From positions 372,001 to 436,000 of the forward strand of contig JAUFSD010000010.1 of assembly GCA_033030425.1 (NCBI GenBank): a DNA stretch of 64,000 nt. Direction: 5' to 3'. The notes beneath the pieces were generated by a model that made no database searches, had not been told where the DNA came from, and saw nothing but the letters and a program-made list of their open reading frames with translations. A program made the position numbers and the translations under genes. Shown here in pieces: positions 1 to 11,283 of this stretch; position 1 is the stretch's first letter, and each line of letters opens with the position of its first letter. The DNA is from Verpa conica (lineage: Eukaryota; Ascomycota; Pezizomycetes; Pezizales; Morchellaceae).

Positions 1-303
1 ACCTGAGGGGACGGGCGTGATCCCACTGCATCGCCGGTTGGTTACGAAAGACTGAAAGCCAGCTAACGCCTTCTGCGCAACAGAGCGATAGAGGGTCATA
101 ATCTCTGAGTAATCGTCTCCCGGTTCGGTCAGGCGCTCTATCAGCCCAGGATTATAACCTAGCTCGAAGAGCTCTTTGACAACATTACGCTCCTGCAAAG
201 TCCCGAGGTAAGAGAGACGCTCATCAAAGATCCAGCGCTGGTGTTCCGTAGGAGTCACACGTTCTCGGCGGAGTGGTGGAAAAATTCCTTGGTGAATGCT
301 CAT
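1..303 (-). CDS. hypothetical protein, 5' part (runs off left edge)
   Basis: Reading leftward from an ATG at 303-301, the minus strand is open without a stop for 101 codons to the window edge, so this is the N-terminal part of a longer protein. The translation is compositionally normal for a globular protein: it starts MSIHQGIFPPLRRERV, then gives a helical, charged stretch containing RWIFDERLSYLGTLQERN and LFELGYNPGLIERL. I do not recognise the family. It lies next to and in the same orientation as the DUF3723-like relic, so it may belong to the same mobile or accessory region, but no function can be given. An upstream exon may exist, and the start is only the first in-frame ATG. Confidence 0.5.
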   Translation of the reverse strand, partial: MSIHQGIFPPLRRERVTPTEHQRWIFDERLSYLGTLQERNVVKELFELGYNPGLIERLTEPGDDYSEIMTLYRSVAQKALAGFQSFVTNRRCSGITPVPSG

Positions 304-445
304 AATGGTGGTGGTTGTTGTGGAAGGTGGTCATAAGGGTAGAGCCTAGAGGTCTACCCGCCTGTCCTTGCCAAGAATATTCACGTGAGAAGAGATTCAG
401 AGTCTATTATACATGTGTATCTACAGGATATTATCTGGATCGTCT

Positions 446-1790
446 TCAAAGAGGTGCGAAATCTTTAAGCGCTCGCTCCCTCCTAGCCTTAGCTTCAGGG
501 GAAACATCCATTAAAGTATTCCATACTAGGCTCGACACAGAATTCTTTTTCTTGTACCAGTGTCCAGTTCTTATGTTTGAAGGTTCTCTCATCCTTATCC
601 ATGACATCAAGCTTTTCAGCTGCTAAACCCTCAAAATATCCCCGCAGATCCTGAACCTGAATAGGAATCGTTTCTTCCTTTCCTCTAAGGGTATAATACT
701 GGAAGATGGCGCCTGCTGACGCTTTAGATCGCTTAGTTGACGTAGGCTCGGCACGCTTATTTTATCGCTTATCTACAAACCATAGATCGTTTTTTGCTAA
801 TCGTAGCGTTTGATTTAAGAAATGGCAAGAGTTTTACTGGTCGCCTCGGCCTAGTAGTATACGAATTTAGTTATATATCAGATGAGTGTTGGAGTTTGCG
901 GAGTCAGCATAAATTGGAAGAATCCTCTGTTCTACCATTGATAGGAACCTCGGGTACAGGGGGCGCTTCAGGCATAGGAGATTCAGGCGTAGGAGCGTCA
1001 GGCACAGGAGCGTCAGGCACAAGAATTTCAGGCCTAGAGTCTATCACCTATTTACTAGTTAGCTAAAGATTAGTCCAGAATGTATTCGCACAAGCCTCCG
1101 GTTCTTTGTGAATGATCTCCATCGTTTCCTGATTATTCACAACAGGTTCCCTAAATTTAAGAAGGTTATGGCTAGGACAGAAAAAGGAATTAAAGGAGTG
1201 TCGCTTAACAAAGAAAGACGAAATATCCTCCCCTGGATTTGCTGGAAGAATGTTGTCGGTCTCTTGCATATAATTAAGAGTTAGAAAGTTTTTGTAATCC
1301 TCATAAGACCGTTTGTAAGGTAAGCCATATCTATGTGTGATCGGCTCACTTTTCGAGCAAGTTAGGCTTGGTGGCCTGTTGGGTGATGGTATAGCTGACG
1401 AGACACTATTAATTGGGTCTAGAATAATTTGGGTGCCTGAACAAAACTTAATCTCAGGGTACTCACTAGGTCGAACTTGAAGAAGGAACTCCCTGATCAT
1501 TTCTCCTAGTGCTAGCTTCTCGTTCTCTAGATTATCGCCAATCTTGAATCCCAATGAAGATGCCAAAGAAAAGAACTCTGCCCAAATTATTGAGGACTCC
1601 CGTTCAGGCTTTGCTTTGGGTTTTCTGCTACCCTTTTTGGTTGGACTGATCCCATTTCTGGAAAGTGACCTATTGTAAAAAGCCAAAGCATTTTATAACG
1701 AGACTCCGCATCCATGCGCCCGCTATCATGATCCAGCACCTGTACCCACCCTGCTAGGTTTCAGTCTAAGGATTCGCAAAAGAATAAATG
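446..1790 (-). pseudogene. DUF3723-like gene, decayed
   Basis: The longest open piece (207 codons, 1686-1063) contains IIWAEFFSLASSLGFKIGD, carrying the Trp and LGF motif that define the fungal DUF3723 family. It also contains YGLPYKRSYEDYKNFL and GEDISSFFVKRHSFNSFF, which resemble the conserved block further on in that family. Upstream, another frame reads LWLFTIGHFPEMGSVQPK, the block that normally precedes it, so there is a frameshift near 1640. After about 1063 a plausible intron (branch GCTAAC) leads into a Pro-rich repeat (VPDAPVPDAP and similar) that ends in a stop. Coding-like sequence resumes in two frames down to 446. DUF3723 genes have no known biochemical function but are typical passengers of DUF3435-bearing Starship transposons. 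I call it a pseudogene because at least two frame breaks are visible. Confidence 0.65.
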
Positions 1791-2026
1791 TAACGGGGGC
1801 ACTCCCAGGGACGGTCCCCGAAAGTACTGCCGTAACAAAAAAAACCAACAACTCTCTTTTCTAATAAGAAGCTTCAGCAGCGAGGCCTAGAACCGCTTGT
1901 CAACACGGAAGGTCGACAGTACCCGGTAATACAGGAATAAGGTTTTAGATGTGGAGAAGTAAAGACTTTAAAAGGCTCTGCTTCCAAAGAAGAAAAACGT
2001 CTTTAGCAAAGATTACGAGGGTCTCT

Positions 2027-2303
2027 TAGTGTTCGTCACGGGGGACTCGGCCCCCAAACTCTTCGGGGAACCGCGCCAAGAAATCGCCCCGAACCGACTC
2101 ATTCCCCAGGCGGGTCGGGTTTGCCCTTTAAAAATCCCCCATTAACCGAAATTTAACCTAATTAACTGAAGTGGCCCCAACGGGGCCCCACCAGTTATCC
2201 CCCCATTGGGGCGGTTCCTTCACCGAAAATCAGGCCCCGAACCCGGGCCGGGGCGGGTCCATTAGCCTAGGAACCGCCCCGAATCGCCCCAAGACGAACA
2301 CTA
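2027..2303. mobile_element. MITE, family A, full-length copy
   Basis: A 277-bp GC-rich island in AT-rich DNA, bounded by perfect 11-bp terminal inverted repeats TAGTGTTCGTC and GACGAACACTA. The outermost TA can be read as a target-site duplication, as expected for Tc1/mariner-type miniature elements. No coding capacity. The first ~165 bp recur in inverted orientation at 11284-11446. No transposase of this type is seen in the window, so it would be non-autonomous. Confidence 0.75.
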
Positions 2304-3542
2304 TTCATGGTGTACTAGCAGAATTGGTTATCGGGCATATATTTCATTGGGATAATGAAGGAAAATTAAATGAAAATATATATAGTTTTTAGGAACTTTC
2401 TGTACTCTTTACCCCTCTCTAAATGTTCCTCTAGTGGTTTATTTATAGGCTTTTTTGTATGTACCTTATATTATGTATGGTACTAGCTAGCTGTAAAGGT
2501 TTGTTCTAATAATAATTAACACACCTAAGCTGATAACACTAAAAAATTGGCTAAGGTATAATTTTAATTACGTTAAATTAGTAGCTATTTACTGACTATG
2601 GCTAGGCCCTGGGTTATCCAGGGGTTAGTGACATAGCACGGCCTTGTAAAAGGTGCCTTCAGGATAGTTAAGCCGGCAAGTGATGTCTATAGGGGGGCGA
2701 GCCCTGTTTCATGTAGGAATTACCACGGCAACCACACAAAATGAGGGGTGACAAGTAAGACACGAATATTTCGTTTGTGAATATATACTTACAACAAGCA
2801 ATCGGTACCCCCCAAGCTCAAGCCCCGAACAAGGTTTTCTATACATGGTATACCTACCTATAAATTAGTAAGAGCATCGACTTCAGTTTCCAGATACTCT
2901 TGCGTGTTACAAATAAACGAGGTCTGAGCTAGGTAGATCAATACTACTACTGCCCCGTGCTCCATTCGACCTGTACCTTCGATCATCCCCCTAGAATCTA
3001 GATCCCCACATTTACAACTCCTAGACATCCATTAAAATTTGTCCCATGTAATACACAATTGATAAAATTCTTTTTGATTAATCTGCGGGAGTCCCACAAC
3101 AAAACTCTGGGACATTGGCAAGCCCTTGAATGTTCTAAAGTGGTCAGATTATCGATGTCACTTGTATGTTAATAATAGAAAATAAGTAGTTATAATATAT
3201 TCCTTTATAAATACCCCGAGTCTCCAAATAAGTATCAACCCATCATCCCTCAATAACCCGTGGCCTGAAAGTACGAAATCTTTCTATCAAGTGACAATTT
3301 ATATTAACTAAAGGATATATAAATTAATCTTCTAGGTACTCCTCTCCACAACTAAGACTGAATTATTAATAGTGCGAACCTAACCGATATCGTAGGCAAG
3401 GACGGCCTCAACATTCACCCTCAAAGAGACCATAACTCGGGATGTCACGGACATGCCAAATCCAAGCACTTTTTGAAAACCAGAATTTGGTACCAGTGGT
3501 CACCTCCAACCTTAGAAATGCCCACATATCATATGTTATTGA
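2304..3542. other. gene-free AT-rich stretch
   Basis: I see no convincing coding region, RNA gene or ordered repeat here. Reading frames are short and stop-rich on both strands. Confidence 0.5.
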
Positions 3543-4160
3543 ACCTACCGATTCACTACCTCAGCCCCTAGAGAAGAGAAGAGAGTACGTATAGCAGCAA
3601 TCAAGGGAGATCTAATTGACATCGCTACCGATTGGCAGAACTGTTCGTTTAACGACTGTACCTGGAAAGATGGAGTGACAGACCGGGTACTTCTCCTCAA
3701 AATGCAAAATAATAAAAGGAGTGCTAGGCTCATGGATGTTGTTGGTATCCGAAAGAAAGGTAGTGCTCTCAAGGGTGAAGAGGTAGAGTTTATGATAAGG
3801 ACTAGTCTTGTGCCCCAAGTCTCCGACAGTGTCATATACTCGTCCGAGGTCGTTGTTTTTCGGGGGGGCTCTAACAAAAATTACGGGGAGTTGGAAAACT
3901 TGACGGTCATTTCCGTAGTCTCTGCAACTCCGTTAATAGGCCCGGTGGTTAGTTCCAAGGGGCTCTATACTTTTAGTGAGGAAAGAGAACTTCAACGGGA
4001 CAAGATGAGAACGATATTGCAAGCTGCAGCATCCTACGGCCATATTAATCTCGTTCTGGGAAGGTTTGGGGAGCCTGTCTGTGGGGTGTACCAGCTGTGG
4101 AAGGAGCTGCTCTATAGTGAATTCTGGGTTTTTTTTTGCAAATTTTGTTTTTGCGGTTGA
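3543..4160 (+). pseudogene. microbial-type PARG / macrodomain-like (DUF2263, TIGR02452 type) fragment
   Basis: The frame is open from 3543 to a TGA at 4158-4160. It contains blocks in the order expected of the TIGR02452/DUF2263 poly(ADP-ribose) glycohydrolase-like family: REEKRVRIAAIKGDLIDIA near the start, GEEVEFMIRTSL (the EE-x-L-x-R-x-S-L region), DSVIYSSEVVVFR, then MRTILQAAASYGHINLVLGR and LWKELLYSEFW at the C-terminus. Family members hydrolyse or bind ADP-ribose. The Gly-rich N-x-GG-x macrodomain loop expected before the EE motif is not visible, the usual W/F-GCGAF after LVLG is replaced by RFGEPVCG, and there is no good ATG near the beginning. It is therefore probably a broken or partial gene; a missing 5' exon could also explain part of this. 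Confidence 0.55.
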
Positions 4161-4311
4161 GTCGGAGATGGAGGTGGCGATGGCATACCATTTTTTGGGG
4201 GGGGGATCATTTAAGGTATTGTTAATCCAACCAGTAAGCAGCACTACTAGTACAAACTGTATTAACCTAGGGGTGAATGTACATAGGGATACGGATAGTG
4301 AAGCCCCATAG

Positions 4312-5445
4312 CCGAAGCGACTGCATGCATGTTTTATGAAATTTATTATTATTATTATTATTGAGCTAGTCCTACCAAAAAAAAACTGTATTGTGTTGTG
4401 GTACCGTAGGGACTCGTGGGACAGAGACCGTTGCCTAGAGGCCGTCTTGCTAAACTATACCTGTTGGGGGGCAAAATAACACGTCAAGAAGTGGTAAAAC
4501 ACTCTGAAATACAGCAAAATCTCCACAATTAGTATGAGACGTAGTAAAGTTTCGAGCCCCCATACCTGAGCACAGATATCAACACCTAAACCCCCAGCTA
4601 GTTCTGTTATCCTTAACCTTATGATTGGACAAAAGAAGAAATAGATAGATGGGAATTTTAAAGATGTGAACCTTTCATTACATACAGAGGGCTCGCTAAT
4701 GTGGTTCTATTATTACAATATATGAAAATAATAGCCTATGCTTGCAAAAAAAAGACTACCCCAACTTCCTACACCAAAAAACGTAGAAGAATACGTTTTA
4801 TGAACTAAAAAAGAGAAAGCAAAAAGGCTTAGGCCTTTAGCTTAAGATCTACGAACTGTAACTCGATCCCACACTCAATCCCACACGTACACTCGATCCC
4901 GCACTCGGCTTCATATCCGTTGTCGGGATCGTAATAATAATCCCTAGAAAGATCTGTATAAGGATGGGTCTTGTAATTGGTAAAGGTAATTGATTTGCAT
5001 ACTCAGTTTCCGTAGTGGCTAGGTCTAGCTTCAACTTGTCAAATGATCTTCCAAACTTACCTGATTATTCCATATCCGCGGTAGGAACCATATGTACAAG
5101 TAGTGTATTCCATTTTGAGTGTATGTTGTAGGATCTTATGCAGGTGCTGTACATAGGCCAGTGGAGGGCACAAGGCTGGGAAATCTGGACTTATAAGAGC
5201 TGGAATAGCGAGATCACAGAAAGTGGCCATAGCATGGAGAACGATAGCTTAGAAGTGATGTAGAGGAGCCCACATTTTGAGATACTAGAATCTTCGTTGA
5301 GGACACCGAATATCAATCAGACCTCCGAGTTCTTGGTGGCGTACTTTGTATTAATTCTACCGGATACTGTAGCCTATATTGTGGGATATCATAGGGGTTA
5401 GCAAGTGGGGTTCGTATTAATTATAGACTGAGTCTAGATTGTGCT
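4312..5445. other. gene-free stretch
   Basis: AT-rich, with short (ATT)n and A-tract simple sequence near 4346-4385. I see no supported gene. Confidence 0.45.
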
Positions 5446-5449
5446 CGGT

Positions 5450-5810
5450 GAGCAAACTATCTCATGTAGCATACGGCATGCGACATGTTTCATTTAGCAT
5501 ATAGGAAGTGAGTAGATTGTCTTATGTGCTCAGTACGATATTCTACATGCCGCATGCCACATACCACATACCAAGTGTCTCAGCTGCCCGTCGAGCAAAC
5601 CGTGTAGCACACGGCACACGGCATGCGGTATGTTTAGCACATAGCAGGTAAGTATATTGTCTTATGCGGCATGCGGCATGTAGAATATCGCACCGAGCAC
5701 ATATGGACGGCATGCGGTATATGGCATGTTTCACTTAGCACATAAGAAGTGAGCATGTCTCATGTGGCATGTGACATGAGGCATGAGGCAAGTGGCAATT
5801 TGGTAAGTAG
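5450..5810. repeat. GCATG-rich satellite, block 1
   Basis: A cluster of degenerate repeats built from GGCATGCGGCATG, AGCACATAGGAAGTGAGCA and TGTCTCAGCTGC-like modules, present in both orientations. The modules recur at irregular spacing of roughly 80-170 bp. The same modules make up block 2 at 7420-7935. Confidence 0.7.
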
Positions 5811-5829
5811 ATTGTTTTGGTGGTTACCT

Positions 5830-7160
5830 GTCGTGGGCAGCTCCGGAGATATCGGACCAACGCGTGCACGTAGGGATTCCAAAGCGGACCTGCGCCCACG
5901 GAAGCGGGTCACCTTCGATGTTGCCCCCACCAGACGATCGAGCCGATTATCTGCATGCGAAGGGATATCAGCAACTTCAAAAAAATTACGCCCGGTGTAT
6001 CTCAAGAATCTGGTGTCTTTTGAACATTTTTGAGCCTCCCTAGCATCCCCAGCATTTTACTGCCTCAGGAGAGGCAGATTCCACCCTGAGACGTTTTCAA
6101 GACCTTTTTAACGTTACCAACTTCTAAAAGACTGGAGTATGCAAAGACATGGTCTCAAGAGGAATTTCTTGCTGTAGCTGAATACCTTCCGAAATATATC
6201 AGCTCGCTTGGTACTTAACTCCTTCTTAATTTCCCTTTATTTGAGTGCTAATAGAAAAAAAAATGCGGTGATATATATGTAGGGGGAGGCTATAAATATC
6301 TAAAAACAACACTCTTTGGGGCTCCCAATTCGCCCGATTATCAGAAATTTACGGGTATGATTGAGAGATGGGTAGATCAACCGGAGAAGTTTACGGGGTT
6401 GCAGCCTAGGACCGAAATTAACAAGATCCCACAAGACACCCTTAGCAACTGGGAGGATCAGGGGGAAAGGTAGGACAAGACATCCTTGAAAACCGGGACG
6501 ATCTAGAAGAAATAGAAGATCAAGAAGTAGAAATAGGACCTGTGAGTGCTAAAAGTCTTCGTTTAAGATTATCGGAACTTAATTAACACATGCCCTGAGT
6601 TAGGAGCGCGGCTGTTACATTGTATCGCAAATTAATAAACAGTACGAAAGAGGGGATACATTGGGTACAATATTTTTCCAAATATAGTAGAAATAATGTA
6701 GCAATAGTATAGAATACGAGAGTATTACAGAATTCCAGTTAAAATTCCGGTTTAATACAGTATTTCCCTTACAATGCTATAGTAATATTGTACCAGTTTC
6801 ACCCCGTTTTTTCGTACTGGTGCACTGCGTTGTTTATCTCTTGGGCTTCGGTGAGGCAAACAAGTAAAGGTGTTGGTGAGGTGTCATGATCCTGTAAAGT
6901 ACGGGAACGCCTTAAAAGGTGGTATAAACCATTTGACGTTGAAAGCCTCGTAAAGACAGAGACTAAGGGGCAGAAAGGGCGTATTGTCGTTGCAGGTGAG
7001 GCTTTGGATCGTATATACAGTAACTAGGGATTTACTAATTGTTTTTCTTGAAGTGTGTACGGATCATGTTACTAAGGATAAAGTCCGTAAGGCGGTGGGT
7101 ATGGTACTTACAATGGATATTCGGGTTGAAGAATTAGACTTTCGCCCACCAGCTTTATAG
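5830..7160 (+). pseudogene. decayed protein-coding sequence of unknown family
   Basis: Between the two satellite blocks, several coding-like pieces follow each other on the plus strand in different frames: one with VTFDVAPTRRSSRLSACEG (about 5911-5967), one with PDYQKFTGMIERWVDQPEKF (about 6330-6395), an acidic piece with DDLEEIEDQEVEIG (about 6500-6545), and one with KVRKAVGMVLTMDIRVEELD (about 7080-7140). They are separated by stops and frame changes. The pieces are more complex than random translation, so a former gene or transposon ORF is likely. I do not recognise the family. Confidence 0.4.
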
Positions 7161-7419
7161 GAACCGACACCAGTAAAAGAAAGTTTTTAATTAAGGGCAG
7201 GTAATATGTTTCAAAAAATACGTGTATACAAAGGCAAATATCATATATATCCCGCCATCCTTATGGTGGATAGTAGTTAGTTTGAACTGTATTATTTTTA
7301 GTCAAGGAGAATTAAATTTTACGTGGTTTTTACATTACTAGACCTTTAGTGTAGCAGAAAGCCCTGTTCTGCTGATGAACAAAAGTGCATTTGTACGACA
7401 GCCGGGGATAGCAAGTACG

Positions 7420-7935
7420 GATAGGAAGTAAGCGATGTATCTCATGTGGCATGCGGCATGTCGCATATCAGGCTGAGTATATAAGTGTCTGAGCTGCCTA
7501 GTGAGGTGCTGATAGCAAATTATCTCATGTAGCACACGGCATGTGTTAGGTAGGAGGTGAGCAAATTATTTTATGCAGCATGTGGCATGTGGCATGTGGC
7601 ACTGAGCACATAGGAAGTCTCTGACCTGCTCTGTGATATTACGTAGCACAAGGCATGTTTCATTTGGCACATAGGAGGTGAACAAGTTTTCTTATGCGGC
7701 ATGCGGCATGTGGCATGTGGCAATGAGCACTGAGTACATATAAAGTGTCTCAGCTACTCAGCGAGCAAACCATCACATGTAGCACACGGCATGTAGCATG
7801 TTTTATTTGGCACGCAGGAGGTAGATGCCGCATCCTCCGCCGAGAAAATGGACCCATAGGGAGTGTCTGCCTGCTTTGTGATGAGCAATTTGATCACTAT
7901 TTCATGTGGCATGTGGCATGTGGCGTATGTTATAT
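7420..7935. repeat. GCATG-rich satellite, block 2
   Basis: The same modules as at 5450-5810: repeated CTCATGTGGCATGCGGCATG, GTAGCACACGGCATGT and GGCACATAGGAGGTGAGCAA-like units, about four imperfect copies. No coding capacity is apparent. Confidence 0.7.
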
Positions 7936-8189
7936 GTAATTTTAACTAGGTAGTAAGAGCTTACTCTCTATTAGTATCCAATAGAAACTCAGAAGGTTTA
8001 ACACTCATATCCTAGTCGTCTCTCCATATCCTTAACCATTTTTTTACATTGTAGAAGTACCGTATCGTCCCCTACGGCCCGCTCCTCACATATATAGGAG
8101 CTTATTTCATCTATAGGAATACCCCAAATCACAGTCTTACTCCCTCACGTTATCCTTTCGTATACACCTCCCCAAAATTTAACTTCATC

Positions 8190-9132
8190 ATGGGCCAGGA
8201 AAGATCCAATACGTACAAATACCTTTACTAAGAATTTTAGGGTAATATGCTAATAACATGCAGGCTAAGGTTGCATTTTACCTCCCATTATACCGATGAA
8301 ATCTTCGAGAACTCCGGGCATTGGGTATTTTCTACCGCTGTAGAAAACTTCCAGAGCAGGGGCTGGCAGTGCACGATATGCCCTCGATTCGTAGACGAGT
8401 CCTGCGTGAAAACCTACCTTTTAAAGAACGACTACCTTACCCACTTAATGGAGTCCCACGGAATCGTTACTGAGGATAATATACCCGATAAATTAATAAA
8501 AGGCTACAGAGAACGAGGCTTTAGTGGGAGCTACTACTGTGAACACTGCAAAGAAAGTATCGAGAATTCTGGAGCAAACTACTTTGAACGATTAGAAGAG
8601 TGGTTTGAGCATATGATCCTACACCATTTAGCAAAAGAAAGATCTTTACCTACCGATGATATTGATGATATCACAAATAACTTTCTCCCAGTAGCACTAG
8701 GGGACGTTGGAATCAAAGCTACCACACCAACACTAGTGTCCGATGGAGCCAGCCCCCTCCCTACGCCAAAGCAGGAGTACGATAGCGGATCTACATCCAC
8801 CATCCATACTGGACTAGTCGCTTTTGAGAGAAACCTCTTGTCCGTAATAAAACCAGAAGACGATAAAATATTTGCCAAGATCTTCACTAAGCATGCGATG
8901 AGCTACTTAAGCCCATTAAAAGATGCTTTTGCTTTAGATGACATGGTAGGATCTCCCCCGCAAACAAAGGTTTACGTAAAACTAACTCCCCTAGGGGGTA
9001 TCTCACCTTATTACTCTTCTAGCTGAGGGTACTGTTGAGAAAATTTCTGCTATGAAGGCTGAATATGAGGGTTGGGAAGGTGATAAGATGCTCGCGGCTG
9101 CTATGCATGAATTACAAGTACATGATTCATAA
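8190..9132 (+). CDS. C2H2-type zinc-finger protein
   Basis: Exon 1 begins at the ATG at 8190 (MGQERSN) and ends at 8212. A 51-nt intron (8213-8263, branch GCTAATAAC, acceptor GCAG) joins it in frame to the large exon. Two zinc-finger-like modules follow. The first, around residues 40-75, has C-x2-C (CTICP) then H-x4-H (HLMESHG). The second has C-x2-C (YYCEHCK) then H-x4-H (HMILHHL). The rest is an acidic, Ser/Pro/Thr-rich linker and a helical C-terminus. Near 8970-9026 a second intron probably removes the frame break and leads to a final exon ending at the TAA at 9130-9132, with KISAMKAEYEGWEGDKML. The exact donor is ambiguous. A nucleic-acid-binding or regulatory role is inferred from the fingers only. 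Confidence 0.6.
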
Positions 9133-9298
9133 TTATCGACTTTTTCCGTTGTTTTCCTTCATAAAATCAGTCTATTTTGTAACGTCCGTTTATCTTGTCT
9201 CCTCCTCTTTTGTCCGATGTTACATGTAGGTAAAAGAGGTGGTGACAAAACTGATTGGAGGTTGACGAAATCTTGGTATCGGCTACTCCTACAAGGTT

Positions 9299-9550
9299 AT
9301 GATGTTATGCCGAATTTTATTTTCCCCCACTTATATTTGTCCCTATAATAACTGCCGTAGGCGATATTTATCCAGCTGGCGTTTATCTATGCATATAGCA
9401 AGTTTCCACACAAAAGGGAAGCATTATACGTGTGAAAAATGCGGAAGAGAGTGTATAAACCCATGCCCTCTACGCTGTAGTGGGTTACTAAATCTCCCCC
9501 AACTTAGTCTATTGTTATACCTCCTAGAAAACATGCTATTAAGTGCATAG
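9299..9550 (+). pseudogene. C2H2 zinc-finger fragment
   Basis: The frame encodes YICPYNNCRRRYLSSW followed by H-x4-H, then YTCEKCGREC: one classic C2H2 finger and the start of a second. It is only about 80 codons and then runs into non-conserved sequence. It lies 170 bp after the zinc-finger gene at 8190-9132 in the same orientation, so it may be an extra exon of that gene or a remnant of a related copy. Confidence 0.4.
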
Positions 9551-9758
9551 GAAGGTGTATACCGAGGGTATTTGGTGTTACCATGTATGTAGCTAAACAA
9601 AAACAATCTTACTAAGCTTAACAGTATATTACTGAGTACTGTAATAAACACGTGCGTGTATTTTTTAGAACTACTACTTGTGAAAAAAAGAAACCCCACT
9701 CCCCCGCTCTCACCCCCACTCCCTTGCTTCCACCATCCACCATCCCACAACCGCCGAA

Positions 9759-10648
9759 ATGGAGACCCCCATCCAAGACCTCAACACACAAACAAGAGTT
9801 TCTAGTAGTAAATCCATAGAACCACTAGACCCCAGTACCAAAGAAAATATCCCAGTACTCAACAGTATCGCAGAACCAGAAGACCTATATTGCAAAGAAA
9901 TAGCCGAAATTTATGATTTTCTGGGTCTTCCAGGTGACATAAGATCAAGGATAACCAAGTGTTCGGAATAATCCCAAGGTCCTAGTTGATATAGCTGACT
10001 AGCTCCGATAGGTGCTGCAGAGGTTTACGAGGAATCAAAAATCCCCAGCCTATTGTTCAAGGACATGGAAGAACCGGAGGAGGCGATGGCGGAACTAGAC
10101 AAACAGAGTGGGGCGATGGCCGAGCTGGGTGAACAAGAAACGGCGGCGATAGAACTCGACGAGACAATGACGGAAGCGAGATCGAAACTGAGGGCGGCAA
10201 AAGCAAAGTTAAGGTCAGAAATCAGCTCGATATACCCGGATTCCAGTAGATGGGAGCCATGGTTCTCAAGGTGGGCATTATGGTGGCAACACACAATGCC
10301 AATCCCAAAGCCAACAGGGATAACTAGACTAAAGCGGGACGAGATTGAGAGCACCCTAAACATCCCATACAAGAAGAAGTTAAAGATACTTAGCGGTTCG
10401 TAATAGCCCTAAATCCGGGGTAAGCATAGCTAACCGTGGCTTTGATAGCAACTGGGAGGATCTGGAAAGAGGCCGGTTTCGGGGAAGCCAACTTTCAGGC
10501 GCCCCAAAATGATACTGCACGAAGAAATGCAACCGCCAAGCTAGAAATCGAAATCCGTAAAATATTCCCGGATGCCCGTAAGGGCGGAGAGTGGTACCCA
10601 GTATATGCACTACAGCGGCGACATAAGACAAGGGATATGAGAGAGTAA
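9759..10648 (+). CDS. hypothetical protein, three exons
   Basis: A CT-rich leader precedes the ATG at 9759. Exons 9759-9933, 10012-10395 and 10449-10648 join through introns of 78 nt (GTGACA donor, GCTGAC branch) and 53 nt (GTTCGT donor, AGCTAAC branch) to an unbroken 252-codon frame. The splice-joined reading across two phase-1 junctions supports a real gene. The protein has an acidic N-terminus, a charged helical repeat (MAELDKQSG then MAELGEQE, around residues 83-100), and a region rich in Trp (RWEPWFSRWALWW). A motif occurs twice: LRSEISSIYPDSSRWEPW near the middle and LEIEIRKIFPDARKGGEW near the C-terminus. I do not recognise the family. The second intron's donor is non-standard, so the last exon is less certain. 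Confidence 0.55.
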
Positions 10649-11283
10649 GGAGAGAGAGGATTGCAGTGATACCTTCTAGTTTTATATCCTTAGCTAGCTA
10701 TATTCACCTAATGCCAGAATTCTTCTCTCAAAATAAATTCTTTATTTTTACGGCTGAACACCCCCCATAGTAAATCAACCAGGTGTAATAGACCATCACA
10801 GGTATATTATATTAATCTAGTTAGAATTGACCCTTTACCCCCTCCAACTAATGCGCCCTAATTATTCCCAGCGCATCGGTACCTAACCCAAATACACCAG
10901 CTTCCTCGAGTAATAACAAAAATAAATCTTCCCCCGCAGTGTCATCCTTGGTTTCAGTACCATCCTGAAATATCTACCAGAAATTTTAGTAATTAATGGA
11001 TAAGCTATTAATTAACAAATCCTAAATTCTATAATTTACCCCACTTTTTACTGGCGCCCCTACCCAGACACAAGTCTCTCTTTGAGGAGAAAAGGACCTT
11101 GAATACAGTTGACCAAAAGTTTGGAGAATTATAAGTATAGCCTAATAACTGATGCTTTAGATACACTCACCCCATCCCAACATTCGAATGCCCTAGAAAT
11201 ATTCTTTAGTTCATCAGTCTAGGAAAACCCTAAGAAAAACTACAAACCTGAAAATTTCCTATTGACAACCCTCCGAATGTAAC
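10649..11283. other. gene-free AT-rich stretch
   Basis: I see nothing supportable on either strand; frames are short. Confidence 0.45.

Noticed and set aside
5450..7935. GCATG repeats considered as a CRISPR-like array
   Set aside because: Units are degenerate, in both orientations and irregularly spaced, and the genome is eukaryotic.
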